A stretch of DNA of 64,000 bases from Salvator merianae (GCA_003586115.2 QVOM02000119.1:50679428-50743427); one strand, 5' to 3'. Positions 34,149 through 47,385 are shown, numbered from the stretch's first letter. The notes: generated by a model from the letters alone, not told the origin. Program-made: numbers and translations.

Positions 34149-34973
34149 GTGCTAGCCAATTCCCACTTCTTCTAACCTTGGGTCATGTGATCATTCCTCA
34201 AAGCTTATCTTTGACAGCAGCAAAGAAATACAGCTCTTCATTTGTGGGCGCTGCTCTTAAGCAGTGGCCCACCTGTGTGCTTCAAATAAAAGGTTACAAA
34301 GTTTGGAATCAGCTATTGCTAAGAGAGAGAACCTGAGTTCTCTGGGAGAAAAATAAGACATTTCAGAATATGCCTGTAACCTGGCAGCATATTTTGTTCA
34401 ATGCACAAACAGCCACCTATGCAGTGATTTGGAACTAAGGACTTCCAACCACATATAGGGGTAGAATGGACGCAGTGAGCACATGTCCTCTAGTGAAACT
34501 GGGAGAAATGTATTACTTGCATTTGTAATATATGGTGTCTTCAGTGAAGACTGTCTCTCTCTCTTTCTGCGTGTGAGTGTATGTATTGTTTTGATTTAGA
34601 AGAGCCAAAGAGAGGTTTCAGCTCAAACGTTTGTCAAGAGCTTTGTAATCTTCTGCTTGACTAAAGTAAAAGTTTTCAATCAAATGGTTTCAATCAAATA
34701 AGCAGCAATTGGCTTAATAGGTAGAAGAAATCATCCTGAAGGATATCTTCTTTCTCCAGTCTTCAGTAATTCTTTGGGATACATTTGCAGCATGCTTAAT
34801 TTTTCTCTTGAAGTGAAGCAAACTCTTCTTTTAGAAAATGAATGTCTATCTTCTGAAGTTTGTTCACATTATGTGAATGGATGAAGTCTAACTTTTTCTG
34901 GAAATAATGCATTTTTTCCCCTTTTTCTTGAGTGTGCCATCAGCATTTTGGCTTTTTTTTTCTTCTTACCTTT

Positions 34974-34981
34974 TGTAAATA
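34974..34981 (+). promoter_or_regulatory. Pumilio response element TGTAAATA in the 3' UTR
   Basis: This is an exact match to the consensus UGUANAUA and lies about 825 bases after the stop codon. Confidence 0.5.
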
Positions 34982-35299
34982 GTTTTGCTTGCATTTTTTT
35001 GGCGGGGACGGGAAAGAGAGTTCTGTCTTAGTACAGATTTTTTTCTTTGTTGGTTAATTTTTAAAAAAGAACAGTATGTGCTAAACAGTGCATTACCTCT
35101 GTACAAACTTTTTCAGGGAGCGTCACCTCAAATGCAATATCTTGCATTTATTTTTGTACAAAACTGGAAGTATGTGTGAGCATGCGTACCTGTGTAATAT
35201 GCAAGAAGATCTTGCACACGGCTGTCAATAAGGTAGAGTCTCTAATTTGCAAATGTAAAGTTCGGATTTTATTCTAAGAATGTAAGATCATAAATTATT

Positions 35300-35305
35300 A
35301 ATAAA
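35300..35305 (+). terminator. Probable main poly(A) signal AATAAA of DUSP6
   Basis: AATAAA lies in TTATTAATAAATGAC and is followed by a T-rich stretch. An earlier AATAAA at 34285-34290 and a later one at 35364-35369 could give shorter or slightly longer transcripts. This one is preferred because it sits at the end of the repeat-free, AU-rich stretch. Confidence 0.6.
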
Positions 35306-35325
35306 TGACTATTTTTGGCTATTGG

Positions 35326-36872
35326 GAACTGGACTGGCTTATTTCCTATGTGAGGATTGTCACAATAAAAGCAAAAGGTTAAATAGATTAATTGTCAAAG
35401 GGCAGTACAACTAACTTGCATTTTGATTTTAAAAAAATCATCCCAATCCAGAGGAGACCTACATACAAAATAAATTTATCTTACTTGCTAAATCTGAAAC
35501 CAGATGGGCATATCTGAGTGTGGGGCAGCTCTCAAGCGCTGCAGCATTTTCAGCAGAATTGCTTTCAGGCATGCATTGGAGCAGGCACATGTATTCAAAC
35601 CACATCAAAATGTACTTTTTACGAAAAGTGGCCCAATGCGCATAGAAAACTCACATGCCCAAATCGTTGTGCCGAGAATGGAGGGCAAAAGAGTAAAATG
35701 TCAGCTACTGAGAGACTTTTTCACAAACAGTGTTTGCTCTTGTCATTATTGAGATAAGCACGCATGGTCGGCTAGTCTCAGATTAAGGCATTAGCTTTTA
35801 TTTTGGTTCCTGTGCTATATAGACATACAAAGTGCTTTTGCTCTCCACTATTTTCTTTGGAGTGCTTTTTTTTTTTCTCCTTTCCCATCTGTAAAGATGA
35901 TTTTGTCAAGATGAAGTCCATTGCCTCCCAAATCTTCCCTTTGGACACATACCTTTCAAAAACTATAAAAAGGATTCCTGACTCTTAAATAGAAATTTAG
36001 TGGTCCAAGAATATGAAACACATTGGTCTTAACTTTTTTGCTGCTCTAAAAATACAAGTATTAAGACTTCTGAAGTGCTAGACTAGAATGCACTTTATAC
36101 ATCTCTCTAAACTCCTTCTTAGAGATTGGAGGTTGGTATTCCCAGGTTCATGCAGCATCTTTTTACCATCTCATTGATGGAACCTTCTATCTATAGCAAG
36201 AACAGTCAAGGGATGAGAAGAATCAGCTGGTCCATCCTGTTGCTTCACTTCTCTTTGGTTATGCTCCTAATCCATGGGTACCTATGACCTGTCACAGGTT
36301 CCTACAAACAAAATATATAAAGTATTAAAACATATTCAAAATATAACCCTCCTTCTCTGGCAGGACAACACAAAGATGAGGCTAGATATCAAACACAATC
36401 TTATTCATACTTAGATCAAAGTCTAGTAAACACACGAAAAAATTACTACAACAAAATACAATAGTAAAACTACAATATTTCACTGTAAGATATAATACAA
36501 AATTAACAGAAAGCTACATATGAACCTAAAATAAATTCCTATCCATAGTTCCCAGGATATTTTGGAAAGCTCCATGACAACTTTGGAATGAAGGCATACT
36601 CCAAATGTACTCTGAAAGATATAAATTGTTAAATAATGATTTTTGTAATTGGCTAATGTATATTTTTTAATGAATTGAGATATACAGAGCACCTGGGTTA
36701 GATACAGAAAAAATGAATTAAGGATGAATTGCAGAGAAAGTAAATATGAATGTCTAGATTGTTGCCAGTTGGTACCAATGATTTTGTACTCTTTCAACTC
36801 CTGCAGTTACAGCCACAGAAACCCTTACTTGTGTTCTAATGAAAATACTGTAGGCACTGCTTTTTATATTTA
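35326..36872. other. DUSP6 downstream flank, no gene seen
   Basis: Unique-looking AT-rich DNA after the poly(A) signals. No transposon or gene is recognised. Confidence 0.5.
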
Positions 36873-37153
36873 GGCTGTGTCTCCACTTGCAGTATAAGAC
36901 GCCTCTGTGGGCAGTCTGGAGTTGTAAATTTTCATATTTGGCTGAATCAGATGTCCTCCAGCATGACTAACACCCTCCCAAAGCGGCTGGAGATGAAACA
37001 GCATGGGTGGGTAGGTGTCCCGACCACAAAGCCTTTAATAGTCCCACATGGTACAAATGGAGCTGCAGAAGGACCTGGTGGGCTATAGAGAGGGACTTCA
37101 GTGAGATCATGTTCTCCCAGGCAGCTCCAGCTGCAGGAATGGAGACACACTCC
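36873..37153. mobile_element. MITE-type element with GGCTGTGTCTCCA ends
   Basis: The left end GGCTGTGTCTCCACTTGCAG pairs with the right end CTGCAGGAATGGAGACACAC. Flanks TTA and TTG are a near 3-bp duplication. Length is 281 bp with no coding capacity. Confidence 0.65.
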
Positions 37154-38699
37154 TTGTGTCCCAAAAAGTCTAAAGAATGTGCTGCACTTGTTTAGAGACC
37201 AAGGATGCTTCTACATTTGTTAAAATTCTGAACTATAGAAGGAATAGCAATCTTGAACAGGGGGTGTAAAATGCTGTTCTAAACTACTTGGCATATCCAA
37301 GCACATCCAAGAAAGGGAGCAGTGTTGAGATGTGCTAGCATTAATTTCTCCCCTAGGAGTGTGCCTTACCTTGGCACACTTCCTTTTCTGTAGTATCTTT
37401 GGCTTTCTCCAGACCACATGTCACTTTGCTGAGTGGTGAGATCATCATGTGGTTCTGTGTATTTTTGGGCATGTTGAGGCTTCTTCTAGTCCACTGCAGT
37501 CTCTAAAAGGGCACACAAAACTTTGTTTTAGTGTTGGTACAAGGGAAGCCTTGACAGAATTTCAAATGTACTTTGCTGGTCCACCCCTGAAGACTAGAGA
37601 AGGTCGGAGCCTAAGGAGCAGCAGGTGTGCCAGGCAAGGTCTTGACTTTGCTCATCTGAAGAGCATGCTAGAGCATCTATACCCAAGTATTTGAAACAAC
37701 ATTTTGCACATGCCTACTTCTGAGGTCAGGAAGTCCAAATGAAGCATACTGCTTTGGAGCTCAGTCTGCAGAAATGGAGCACTAGATCTGCTTCTTAGGA
37801 AACATGGAAAAAGAAATCCTGATGTAGAATTGAAGGGGATGCAAACAGCCTCACTGACACTTAAAAGAATATTTTTGACACCTCCATGTGCTTATACCTG
37901 CACTTTTTGAAATCCAGGAGAAAAGGAACTCAAAAATAGTGGGGCTTCTCTTAAAGAGGCAGTGAAAGATGAGGCTGAGAAAGTTAAAATAGCATTTCAA
38001 GAGCTCATTGGGCTCTTTCTCCCACTCTGGGCCACTCTGCACCAGGGATTATATCATTGCCCAGACCACAGAGATGCCACTTCCCCTGCTCTTTCCCTGG
38101 GCTTGGAACAGAGCAAAAAAAGCTTCAAACACAACCAATGGACTGGCATGTGCTGGTCCTAAGCATTTCTGTCTGCACCTGCAGGGTTGCCTGTGTGAAA
38201 AAACCAAACCACCTCAACAACTGTGTTGACTTTTGGGCTAAGCACAAAGCCTGAATCCAGGTGAAGAAAACTAAGCTAGAGGATAAGGGAACTGACAGCT
38301 CGTAACAGAAACGTGAACTGCATTGTTTCTGCTTTTAAAGCAGAGGTTGCTAGTGTTTTGAGGGTCTGATGTGTCCCATCAGGGCCATCTTCCCAATTCT
38401 TGAGTGTCCCACTGTGACAGTTGTAGCAAAATGTCAGAATGGAAAGTAGGACCATTGTTTGTATGGGGGAAAGTTCTAACTTCTAACACAGGGCTGCAGG
38501 AGGAAGACAGGAGTGCACTGCGGGGCCTCTCTACCTGTCCTACACCAGACCAGCCATGCTAGATTCCCTACTCAGTTGCCACCCAGGCAGTCGTTCCGCC
38601 ACCTGGCTACAGCAGGGAAATAATTTAGCCTTTTAGGGCCTCTCCATCTGCCTGACATCAAACCTACGCTGCTGTTAAGTTACCCCATCCCCTTCTAAT
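37154..38699. other. Intergenic DNA, nothing recognised
   Basis: Short open frames only; no domain is visible. Confidence 0.4.
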
Positions 38700-38832
38700 C
38701 CACTTTTCCTTGTATGTCATGCTGTTTTGGATTGCACCCTGAGGACAGGCACATGTCTTACACTACATATTGTTAAGTCGCATTGAGAGTCTATTTAGGC
38801 TTAGGGGCAGCATATAGGTAAACAAAATAAAT
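38700..38832 (+). mobile_element. LINE/SINE tail fragment
   Basis: The series GTTTTGGATTGCACCCTGAGG, AAGTCGCATTGAGAG and GGCAGCATATAGGTAAAC followed by AAAATAAATA has the layout of reptile repeat tails (ccgc..gag..ggcggtatataaat, then AAATA). Family uncertain. Confidence 0.4.
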
Positions 38833-39539
38833 ACCCAAAACAATGCTGTGATTCAGGATATGCCACTTCTTTCCTAGCAGCCCAACTAATGAGTGGGGTG
38901 GCCATAGGCACCTTTTGGTCATACCTTAATAATAATGGGATTATACCTGATACCTAATAATGCAGCTCCTAGCGGGATGATGAATTTGAATGCTAGCAAT
39001 TCTTTGGCCAAAGTATACCTACCCACTGCTTTAAAACTCCAAAAAATTCCTAGATCCAATGTTAGAAGCACCTCTTGCTGTGCACTGTTACATTCCTGCT
39101 TATTTTAGTCAGCGCTTACATGTGTCTGTGAAAAACAAACTGTGTGCTTCTCCAGCCCTTAGTATCTAATACAGTTTCTGGTTTGCTGAATTTTATGCAT
39201 TTTTCTATGCTGCAAAGCTGGGAATTTGGGGGGGAAAAAAAAAAAAAAAGAAGTGATCAAAACACTGGAACGGGGCCAGGGAGGGGGTTGTATGTTGTGA
39301 CAGGGGAGGAGATGGAGTCAGAAGCTAGAGTGAGTACCTAAACAGAAACTGTCTTACTACAGCACCATCGAGTGGTTTCTTGTTCTTGGCCTTCACTGTT
39401 TTGTGTTGTTCAAAGCAGAAAAGTGCAAGCAGGCCAAGCAATTTCCTGTCCAGCTGCAGCTCAAGTGATTTTTTTTTTTTTTCCCCAGACATGGTCTGTA
39501 GATAATTTTAGGCTGTTTCCTCTTTGTGGATTATTAATC

Positions 39540-39800
39540 TGCTTTCCTCATTCAGCCCATGGAACTGGTCTCCTACTGTGCTGCTGAAACCAACAGATGG
39601 CCTTGCTGCCACTTCCTCTCATTTCACTGTGGGTTTGCTGTCAGGCCACTTCTGAAATTAATAATGTTCTCTGGCTGAGTGCCACAGGCCATTACCACAA
39701 AGAGGAAGTAACACATCTGAATAGCAGGAAGCCAGGCAGGGTCAGAGTGTGAACTAAACCAGCTAAGCATAATTTGAGCCGATTCCATTCAGCAAGTGTA
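39540..39800. promoter_or_regulatory. Candidate distal enhancer with paired ETS and RUNX motifs
   Basis: A repeat-free stretch holds ACTTCCT (39611-39617), ACCACA (39694-39699) and AGGAAGT (39703-39709): two ETS consensus sites in opposite orientation and a RUNX site next to one. It lies about 4 kb past DUSP6. Motif-based inference only. Confidence 0.25.
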
Positions 39801-40652
39801 TGGTTTCTTTCTTTCTTCCCTGCCCTTTTGAAAAACCTGCAAAACCTTCGCATTTCATCATCAATTGAAAGAGTTTCTTCTGACTTGACTGCAAAGGCCT
39901 GCTGCTGCCTTTAGCAATACAGAACTGACAAGGAATGAGGGCAGAATGCTGTCCTGAGAGTGTTGTGTCTTCTTAGTTTGGAGCTCTTTTTAAAAAATAA
40001 TAACAATACATTAAAATAAAGAGCATCAAAACATGCCTTTATCTTTGTCTGGAAACTCAGCGTGCATACTGAAATTCAAATCAAAGTAGCATATTAAAAT
40101 ACATACAGACTAAGGATGTCTTTAGATGGGAACAGGAAGAGACCAACTTGAGCTGAAGGGGTAGATTTTAAGCAAGGCACTCAAAAATTGAAATTGAAAG
40201 CCAAAGGTGTGCTCAAATTCAGCACTGGTGTGGCAAAATCTTCCCTCATCCTACATTTTGTGGGCAGATGCAGGGCTCACAGAAACCTTATGCTCCACCC
40301 AAGAGTGGTATCTCCCAACATCTTTGTTCTGTCACTAGGGTACTCTGGACAGACAGGCTTCCCATTTGCATTTGATTTGTTGTCATCCATTTTGCAATTC
40401 CTGTTATGGTCTACTGCCTCTAACCTTTGATCTCCAAAGCTGCAAGTTGCCATGGTGTAACCAGCAAGTCATGACAACTCTAGCAGCCAGGAGGTTGTGT
40501 ATGTGAAAGAGAGTGAGAGAAGAAGCTGAGACTGTAGTGGAGACAGCAGGACAAGAGATTGGCTTAAAACAAACAAAAAAGCATGCTGTGACATTTCTTA
40601 AGGAAGTTCAAGACCGGGATTGGAGAAGGGGGTAACATACATACTTCTCGCC

Positions 40653-40674
40653 ACCACCACCACCACCTTGTATG
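40653..40674. repeat. (CCA)n short microsatellite
   Basis: About six CCA units. Confidence 0.8.
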
Positions 40675-42789
40675 CCTATCTCTTGTTCAACAGAGATGCC
40701 ATTAGAAGCAGTTCGGCCTTCTGAGTGCATTAGCATTACTTTTTGTATACACTGTTTTGTTGTGGATAAATATAAGGTTGTAGACATATCTATGAAAAGC
40801 AGAAAAGATGCAAATGGCAGGTGAGGAGGCATGCTATGGTTTCCTGGGCAGGAAAATAAAATGGTATCCTGTAGGCATGTTCTGTTTTTCACACAAGAGG
40901 ATGGTAGGGGATGAAAGGTGCATGAAAACCCATTGAGGTTCAAGCTGAAAAGACACGAAGCATGGCTGGCTATCATAGGTTGATAAGTGGGAAAGGAAAG
41001 ACGAATGGCAATCTGAACGTCCCTGTCGTGGGATTGGTCCATTAGAAAAAACACACAGCAGTGTGGATATGGACACGACAGAGGACTTCAACCTGCTTCT
41101 TGGGGTATTCTACTTTCAGGTTCCTTTTGCTCTTTTCTGAAGAAACACATTCTGCAGTCCTCAAAATGAGATAAGGGCTGCATATGAAAAGCTGTATGCT
41201 GAAGGCTGTCTGTTTGGTTTGTCTCTTCCAGCCAAAAAGTCCAGTGGGTGTCCTTTCCTCTTGGGCCACATTTATACATACCCTTGCTGGAGTTAACTCC
41301 TTGAAGGAGCTGACCCAAGAGCAACTCAGCCTCCCTGGGGCCCGTTCAAACTGGCATTGCCCAGATTGGCTTGGGGGCTGCCATCACTGCCATTTTATGA
41401 CCATGTTACAGCCATCTGCAACTGCCAACTGCACTGTGCGGGCACAATGCTCCCTAGTCAGTTATGCTCAAGTGCCCAAAAAGCCATCACAAACTGAATG
41501 GGACAGGATGCCCTGAGTGTACTGAATTCCCATACTTAAGTTAGGGTGCCCTGTCAGTCACCTTAAGGTTGGGTAGGAAGCTTTGGAACAGTTCAGGGTT
41601 GGGGGCACATATAAACACCCTGCCCTAGGGCTGGCCTTGGATTAAATGAAAGAACTTTAAACAGGTAATTTTCCATCCCCTCCATTTCCAGAAGCAGCCA
41701 AGGTGTGTGTGGTCATCATCTTCAGGGTGACTTATGAATATTTAACTTTGTAAAGAGTGCGGGGGGAGGAACTGCCCTGGTATACAGTTCAACTCACTGG
41801 GCTTTCTCTATGAGGATTGTCACTTTCTTTTCCCATCGATATCAGCCAACTGAATCCTAATCATTCAGTCTTGCAAGCATCCTCCCTATCCTTGACCATG
41901 CCTTTTTCTTCCATTTTCTTGGCATTAGTATGAAGTCTCCGGCGTACTTTTCTTTGGCAGCAGATTTGGTGGCTGATAAAATTACTGAAAAAAAGCATGC
42001 AAGTTGAATAGATTGGACATGGGGATGGTAAAAACATTATGTCTTCTGTGCAGGACAGCTTGAGGTGTGCATCCCAGCTACAAAGAATTGGCAGGGGGAA
42101 ATACTGCTTAATAACATTTCCAACTTTTAAAGAGAAATATCTGACACACAAACAATAGAACTGAAGCAAGGAATTTGCTCTCCAAGCAAACTTCTTCAGT
42201 ACCACCCATCTTTCTCACTGGCATTCATATACTTATATCCATATACCTACAAACACAGGGACATGACTGAAAAGCCTCAATTCCATCCACCTAAAGAGCT
42301 TCTAAGGTTGCTATGTACTGGTAACCAACTGGGGTAGATAGAACCTTTATCTTACTACTGACTTGAACCATTCAGTGGATTATAAATTCAATAAATAGAA
42401 AAAATTAAACTGAGGTGATAGCCACATGGGAGGGGCAGGAGTGCCTCAATTGTAGTGTCTCCTCTCCCTCTGCTATTCTTGACCTAGCTGTCAAGATCAC
42501 CTCTAGGGATTCCCTAATGGCAGTCTTTACAGCGGTGTGTCTTCAAACACAGAAAATGGCCCCATATATTTTGCTGCTGAGGACACTGGTATGTCTCCAT
42601 GGGCAGTGGCAGCAGTGGGGCCAAGTACTATACTGGTGCTTTAGCTGGCATGGTAAAGGGAAAAATATGGATGCTAGACTCTTTATGTTCATTGAATGCA
42701 CCGGGGGGGGGGGCAGGGTTGTATGGACACTGTCTCTTTATAGTACATTCATGGCACAATAAAAGCATCAGGCAAATGCTGAGTGAGAC
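40675..42789. other. Intergenic DNA, nothing firm
   Basis: The stretch 41334-41520 begins GGGGCCCGTTCAAACTGGC, like other GGC-ended MITEs here, but no matching right end is clear. No gene. Confidence 0.35.
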
Positions 42790-42792
42790 TTT

Positions 42793-43299
42793 GGGCTGTT
42801 TTGCACTTACCTTTGGGACAGTCTACAGTGTAGACTATGGGCCTTTTTTCTGCATTGTAGACCAGTCCAAGGGAGGCCCCACCTACAACTGGTATGCTTC
42901 ATCTGCATATAATGGAGCATAATCCAGATCAAAGGGCTCTTGATTTGGATTGCTGGTAAACCTGATTAAGCAGGTCTACAGGTGGACCAGTTCAGAGCAC
43001 GTAGGTGTGTAGAAGGCACACCTCCATTTTCTGGACTACTGGGAAACCCATTTCAATGGTGCACAAAAGTGTGCCACTGAAATGTTTCCCCTGGGGGCTC
43101 CAAGGCTAAGAACTTTTGTTCTTAGCTCCCTAGTCCTCAAAGGCCAACTCCAAAGCTTGTGTGAGCTTTGGGGCTGGTGTGGGAGCTGGTCTGGACAAGT
43201 GGCATCATGTAGGACCACTGTGTTCTGTGATCTGGACCAGCGGGCCTGGGTGGTCCAGACACACTTATCCGGATCACGGCTTTAAGTACAGAAAGCTCC
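42793..43299. mobile_element. Harbinger-like MITE, TSD TTT
   Basis: Ends GGGCTGTTTTGCACTTA and TTAAGTACAGAAAGCTCC are diverged inverted repeats flanked by TTT on both sides (42790-42792, 43300-43302). The 507-bp interior has inverted words around TGGACCAG/CTGGACCA and no coding capacity. Confidence 0.6.
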
Positions 43300-43302
43300 T
43301 TT

Positions 43303-44929
43303 ATCATCGTTATCCTGCAATCCTTCTCTGTGAGTTATCTCCTTCATATGTACATAACTACAGCATGGCATATGGGTACTTTTAAGTAGTCAGTGTGAAT
43401 CAAACAGTTCTATGAACAAAGATCAGCACCCAATAGATTCTACAGGAGGGGAACACTGGTACAGAATAATGTTTCTTGTTTCTTCCCCTATTAATTCACG
43501 CATCATTTCCATGAAGCAGGGATCACCAAAGTAGTGCTAAAGGGAACAGTAGCAAATTTGAAACCATTCTCGGTTGTCACAAAGTTTCAATTTTTGCCTA
43601 TAAGAGTACTGTGCTGTTTGCTGTTTTCTTTTTAAATCTCAGCCACAGTTTTGCTATGGCTTTTTATATAGTTCCGAATACTGTTTTTACCCTTGTTTTT
43701 ATGCTTCCCCTTATAAACCAAGTTGATATTTGTGGAAAGTGGAATGCAAATATTTTAATATACATACATACAAATAAACAAACAAATTTTGGGCATGTGG
43801 CCTCAACATTCCAAACTGCACACAGAGGCTGAAAGGTGTTGGTTGCCCTTGCTAGGATAGGTTGTCATGGGCTTATCATCAGAAAAGAAGCACAGAAGCC
43901 TGTCTTTGTGCTGGTAAAGATACCTTAGAAAGTCCAAAGTAAATGTCTCTCTTTCACCGGAAGAAGAGGAAAACACCAAGGTAGAAGGTTTGTGCATTAA
44001 GTCTACTGTTATCTCCATCAGGCGCCTGTGTATGTCCATGTGCCCAACACATGTTCTCATAATTCATAATAATGTGTAACAAGAGAATGAAGGGTATGTT
44101 TAGAAGAAGAAAAAAATCACTGGAGCAAAGGAAGCAGAATTTCAGATCTATATTTGGGAGGGGAAGTAACACTAATCTGTTTTGCAAGTGTGTCACTGCC
44201 ATAGGAGTAAAGAAAAAGTATTCTCTGGCTGGCTGAGTTTCAGCTATAAATTGTCCAGCTTGAAGCTATTGAAGGCATAATGACAAAAAATGATACTGTA
44301 TGGGAGGTCTGTTTATTTTCAGTGGGAGACGAGAGTGAAGACCTTGCTCAGTGTGCCAGAACTATGACTGGTATAACAATCTGCGCTGATTAAGCCTGTT
44401 AAAGGCATCTCCTCTTTCAAATGCATTTTGTATATATGTCAGGGTGCCTGGATTTATGATTCTTACATAATTTTATAGTTAGTTTTATACCTCACCTTTC
44501 CCCCCCTGATTTATTCTGTTGCTTACCCTGGGTTATGGCTGTCTCCCCAGTTCCTTTCATTACAGGCATTTGTATTCAGGTTCATTCTGATGAGGAACAC
44601 AGAATAGCTAGCTGTTAACTGCATTTGTTTCCTTTCCCAGAATATCATACTCTTGAAAAACACTAGGATGGAGAATGTAGTGTTGATGATGGCCCCATAA
44701 AAATAAGAAAGGAGATGATGAGAAATAGACTCGTGGGGCCACCTCTGTTTCACGTGGAACATCTTATGAAAATGTCGCTATGGGAGACTGAGGGAGAATA
44801 AGAATAAGCAACTGGATCTGACTGCAAAGAATTACTATTACTAGACTGGAGCTCACTAGTCTGGATTCTGCAAGTGAATAGCTTATTTTAAAATGCAGTT
44901 GTACTATGTAGCGCCCTGTGGGTTGCACC
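43303..44929. other. Intergenic DNA, nothing firm
   Basis: A LINE-like tail (AATACATACATACAAATAAACAAACAAA) lies near 43735-43790. No gene. Confidence 0.4.
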
Positions 44930-45125
44930 CCAATTTTGGATAGTGCCCTCAGCTGGTAGGTGAAAGTGGTTCACCTTTGTATTTGTTGCTATTATACAGC
45001 ATGGTAAGGGTTGCCACCCCAGGCTAGATAACACTCCCCATCTGTGGCTAGTAATAGTTCACCTACAGTTTTGAAGGTTGCTGCCCCAACTTGGACAGCA
45101 TCCCTAACTGGTGGCTAGAAGTGAC
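44930..45125. repeat. Imperfect tandem repeat, about 70-80 bp unit
   Basis: Units start GGGTTGCACCCC (44930), GGGTTGCCACCCC (45008) and GGTTGCTGCCCC (45076). Each is followed by a GATA(G/A)(T/C) word and a (C/T)AGCTGGT-like word. Diverged. Confidence 0.5.
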
Positions 45126-47385
45126 TGAAATTAATATTCATGGCCTTCAAACTTCTGCAGAGGGAGAAGTGTGGTTTCCTGCTTTTTATCTTGTGCCACA
45201 GAGAATACCAAAGCCAAGCAACTCCCCCTCCCCTTTTCTTGAGACACTGGCAAGTATGGGCCTTTTATGTCCAAGTCTTTGAAAACAGTAAAATTTAATA
45301 GTTTAGTGGCACATTAGACAGATAATAGAACTAGTGGTACCCGGGAATGGCTGTGAGTGCTCCGGGATGCGGAGGCAGTGATGTGCAGATGCACCTGTCA
45401 AGTGAGTGTCCAGTTTCTCACTAGAAGATAAGTGCAAACAGGTCTTTATTTTTTTTTTTTTTTCCAATTCATTGCCATTGAGGCACATCTAGTTTTCATC
45501 CTATATCCCCCTGCTTGGATTTTGTCATCTGGAACATCCATTCTAAAGAGCTCAGAGAGCATAAGAAGATCCTTGCTTGATCATAAGGGTCAACAACATC
45601 TAAGGCTGTTTTAGCACTTACTAATTGTATCCTAGAACAAGGTAGGTTGCTTCATCCTGGGAATGCAACCCTCCCAGGCGGGATATGTTGCTGCTGGTGT
45701 GGGATAGGGCTGTCTGCATTGGGATGGCCTGTCCTGTACCATCCCCCGCCACTGACTCCGAAGGTTGTGTAGCTTTGGAGATGGTGCTGGAGAGTCTGAA
45801 TACCAGGAGTTAAAGTTCCTGGCCTTTGATATTTCTGGGGGGGGGGGGGTGTCTGTTTTGGCAACACACATTGTGCTGCCAAAATTCTTCCACCCCATAT
45901 CCTGGAAGAGAGCTGTATGCCTTCCATACATGGCCTATTGTGTGCTGATAAATCTCAATGTCGATGTGATTGAGCAAGATTGAACTCAACTCTGCTGTGT
46001 AGTAAGATGGACTAAAAAGTGTGACCAGGCCATTAGATAGGCTTGGTTGTATTATATTATTTTATTCTGTAATTTGTTTCTACAGATCTATGGGCTGTAA
46101 TAAAGTTTGCTATTGTAGAGTCAATTTTTTTATTGTTATAAATATAATAATCACAATAATGACATAAGTTAAAGCTGAAAGAAAACAAAGTGTGGATAAC
46201 AAAAGATATGGTCATCTTTAACATCTATTGACACAATTTTACCAATGGCATCTGAAATTTAACTTAGGCAACTGGATGCTTGCTTGCATTTTAATAAGTT
46301 TTGCTTCATGCAAGCTATTCTGAAAGCATCAACAATGAAAGTACCAACCAATTTGGCTGGAAGAGAGTGTCTGGTTTCCTAGATGACCATGATCTGATTG
46401 TCATTTTTTAAAAAATATGCGGCTGGTTTCAAGTGTTATGAAAGAAAAGCAAACTATGTGTTATTTGCCAAACAGTCCTAACATGTGGGTGGCACATAAT
46501 TTGTGGAAGAGCTAAGGTTTATTCAGGTGTCACAAAGTCATGCATGAATTCTGCCAATAATATCTTTTATTTACTGTCAATAGAGCTCCAGATGTGAACT
46601 ATCTGGGAACAGGTAAATGAGTGGTTTCTTTACCTGAATAATGATTTTGAAAGAAATTATTCCAATTAAACATAATTGCTATTAAGAGTCCCACAGCATA
46701 CAGTAAGGCTAAGATAAATGGGTGGGGAACTATTTCATTGATGAAGTCAATTATTTTTAAAGAAGTCCACCTTTCCTCTGGTCCAGAGATATTCAAAAGT
46801 GATTTTAATTTCTAGAAACATTACCTGTGCAAGGTCTTCCTTTATTCACTTAACATTTCCTTGACCTCATAGTTCACCCTTTTGCTTAGTGACCTCAGGC
46901 TTTGATAACAGCAATTTAAACTTCACCAGAGCTGATTTTGTGAAACATATAGCCTCAAGGCCCAAGGGAGAGGATTAGCAGACTTCACCCTAATTACCTG
47001 TTACTGTTTAGTTTTTTAAAAAGATTTTGGTTCCAGAAGATGAGAGTGTAGCCAGACAGAAGACAGTCCACAATTCCAAAGTCTAGCAATGCTTGGCTCC
47101 ACAGGCCTATAAAATAGAAGTGTTAACTGAAAGCAAACAGTCTGTATTCTGAGATGCCTGGTCTTAAGCACTGACAGCAGAGGCATCACTCTTTACTGTA
47201 GGCCAATAGCAGTCAAATGATGGCTTCTCACTTGCCTGTAAAATGAGAGATCCGCTGGATTTTCCTTTTTTGTGTGAATGGCAAGCTGTTCCTGCCCACT
47301 ATGTTCTCTGTTTATTTTAGCTCTAGGCTATAGCTCCAGGCGTATTCTGTATGTGTATAGTTTGAAGGACACGTCTTGGTCCTAG
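45126..47385. other. Intergenic DNA; possible conserved stretch 46580-47030
   Basis: A G run at 45838-45849 is followed by unique AT-rich DNA. The stretch 46580-47030 has many homeobox-like AATTA words and no repeats, so it might be regulatory. No gene is supported. Confidence 0.35.

Larger units (their letters stand above)
34149..35325 (+). other. DUSP6: DUSP6 3' untranslated region
   Basis: The stretch from the stop codon to just past the AATAAA at 35300 is free of recognisable transposons. It contains ATTTA at 34594 and ATTTATTTTT at 35146, and a Pumilio-type TGTAAATA at 34974-34981. AU-rich and PUM2-dependent control of DUSP6 mRNA is established in mammals. The exact cleavage point is inferred. 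Confidence 0.7.

Noticed and set aside
40608..41054. A 148-codon minus-strand frame
   Set aside because: Sequence contains low-complexity ends (GGGGGG from the CCA repeat) and no recognisable domain; no exon signals support it.
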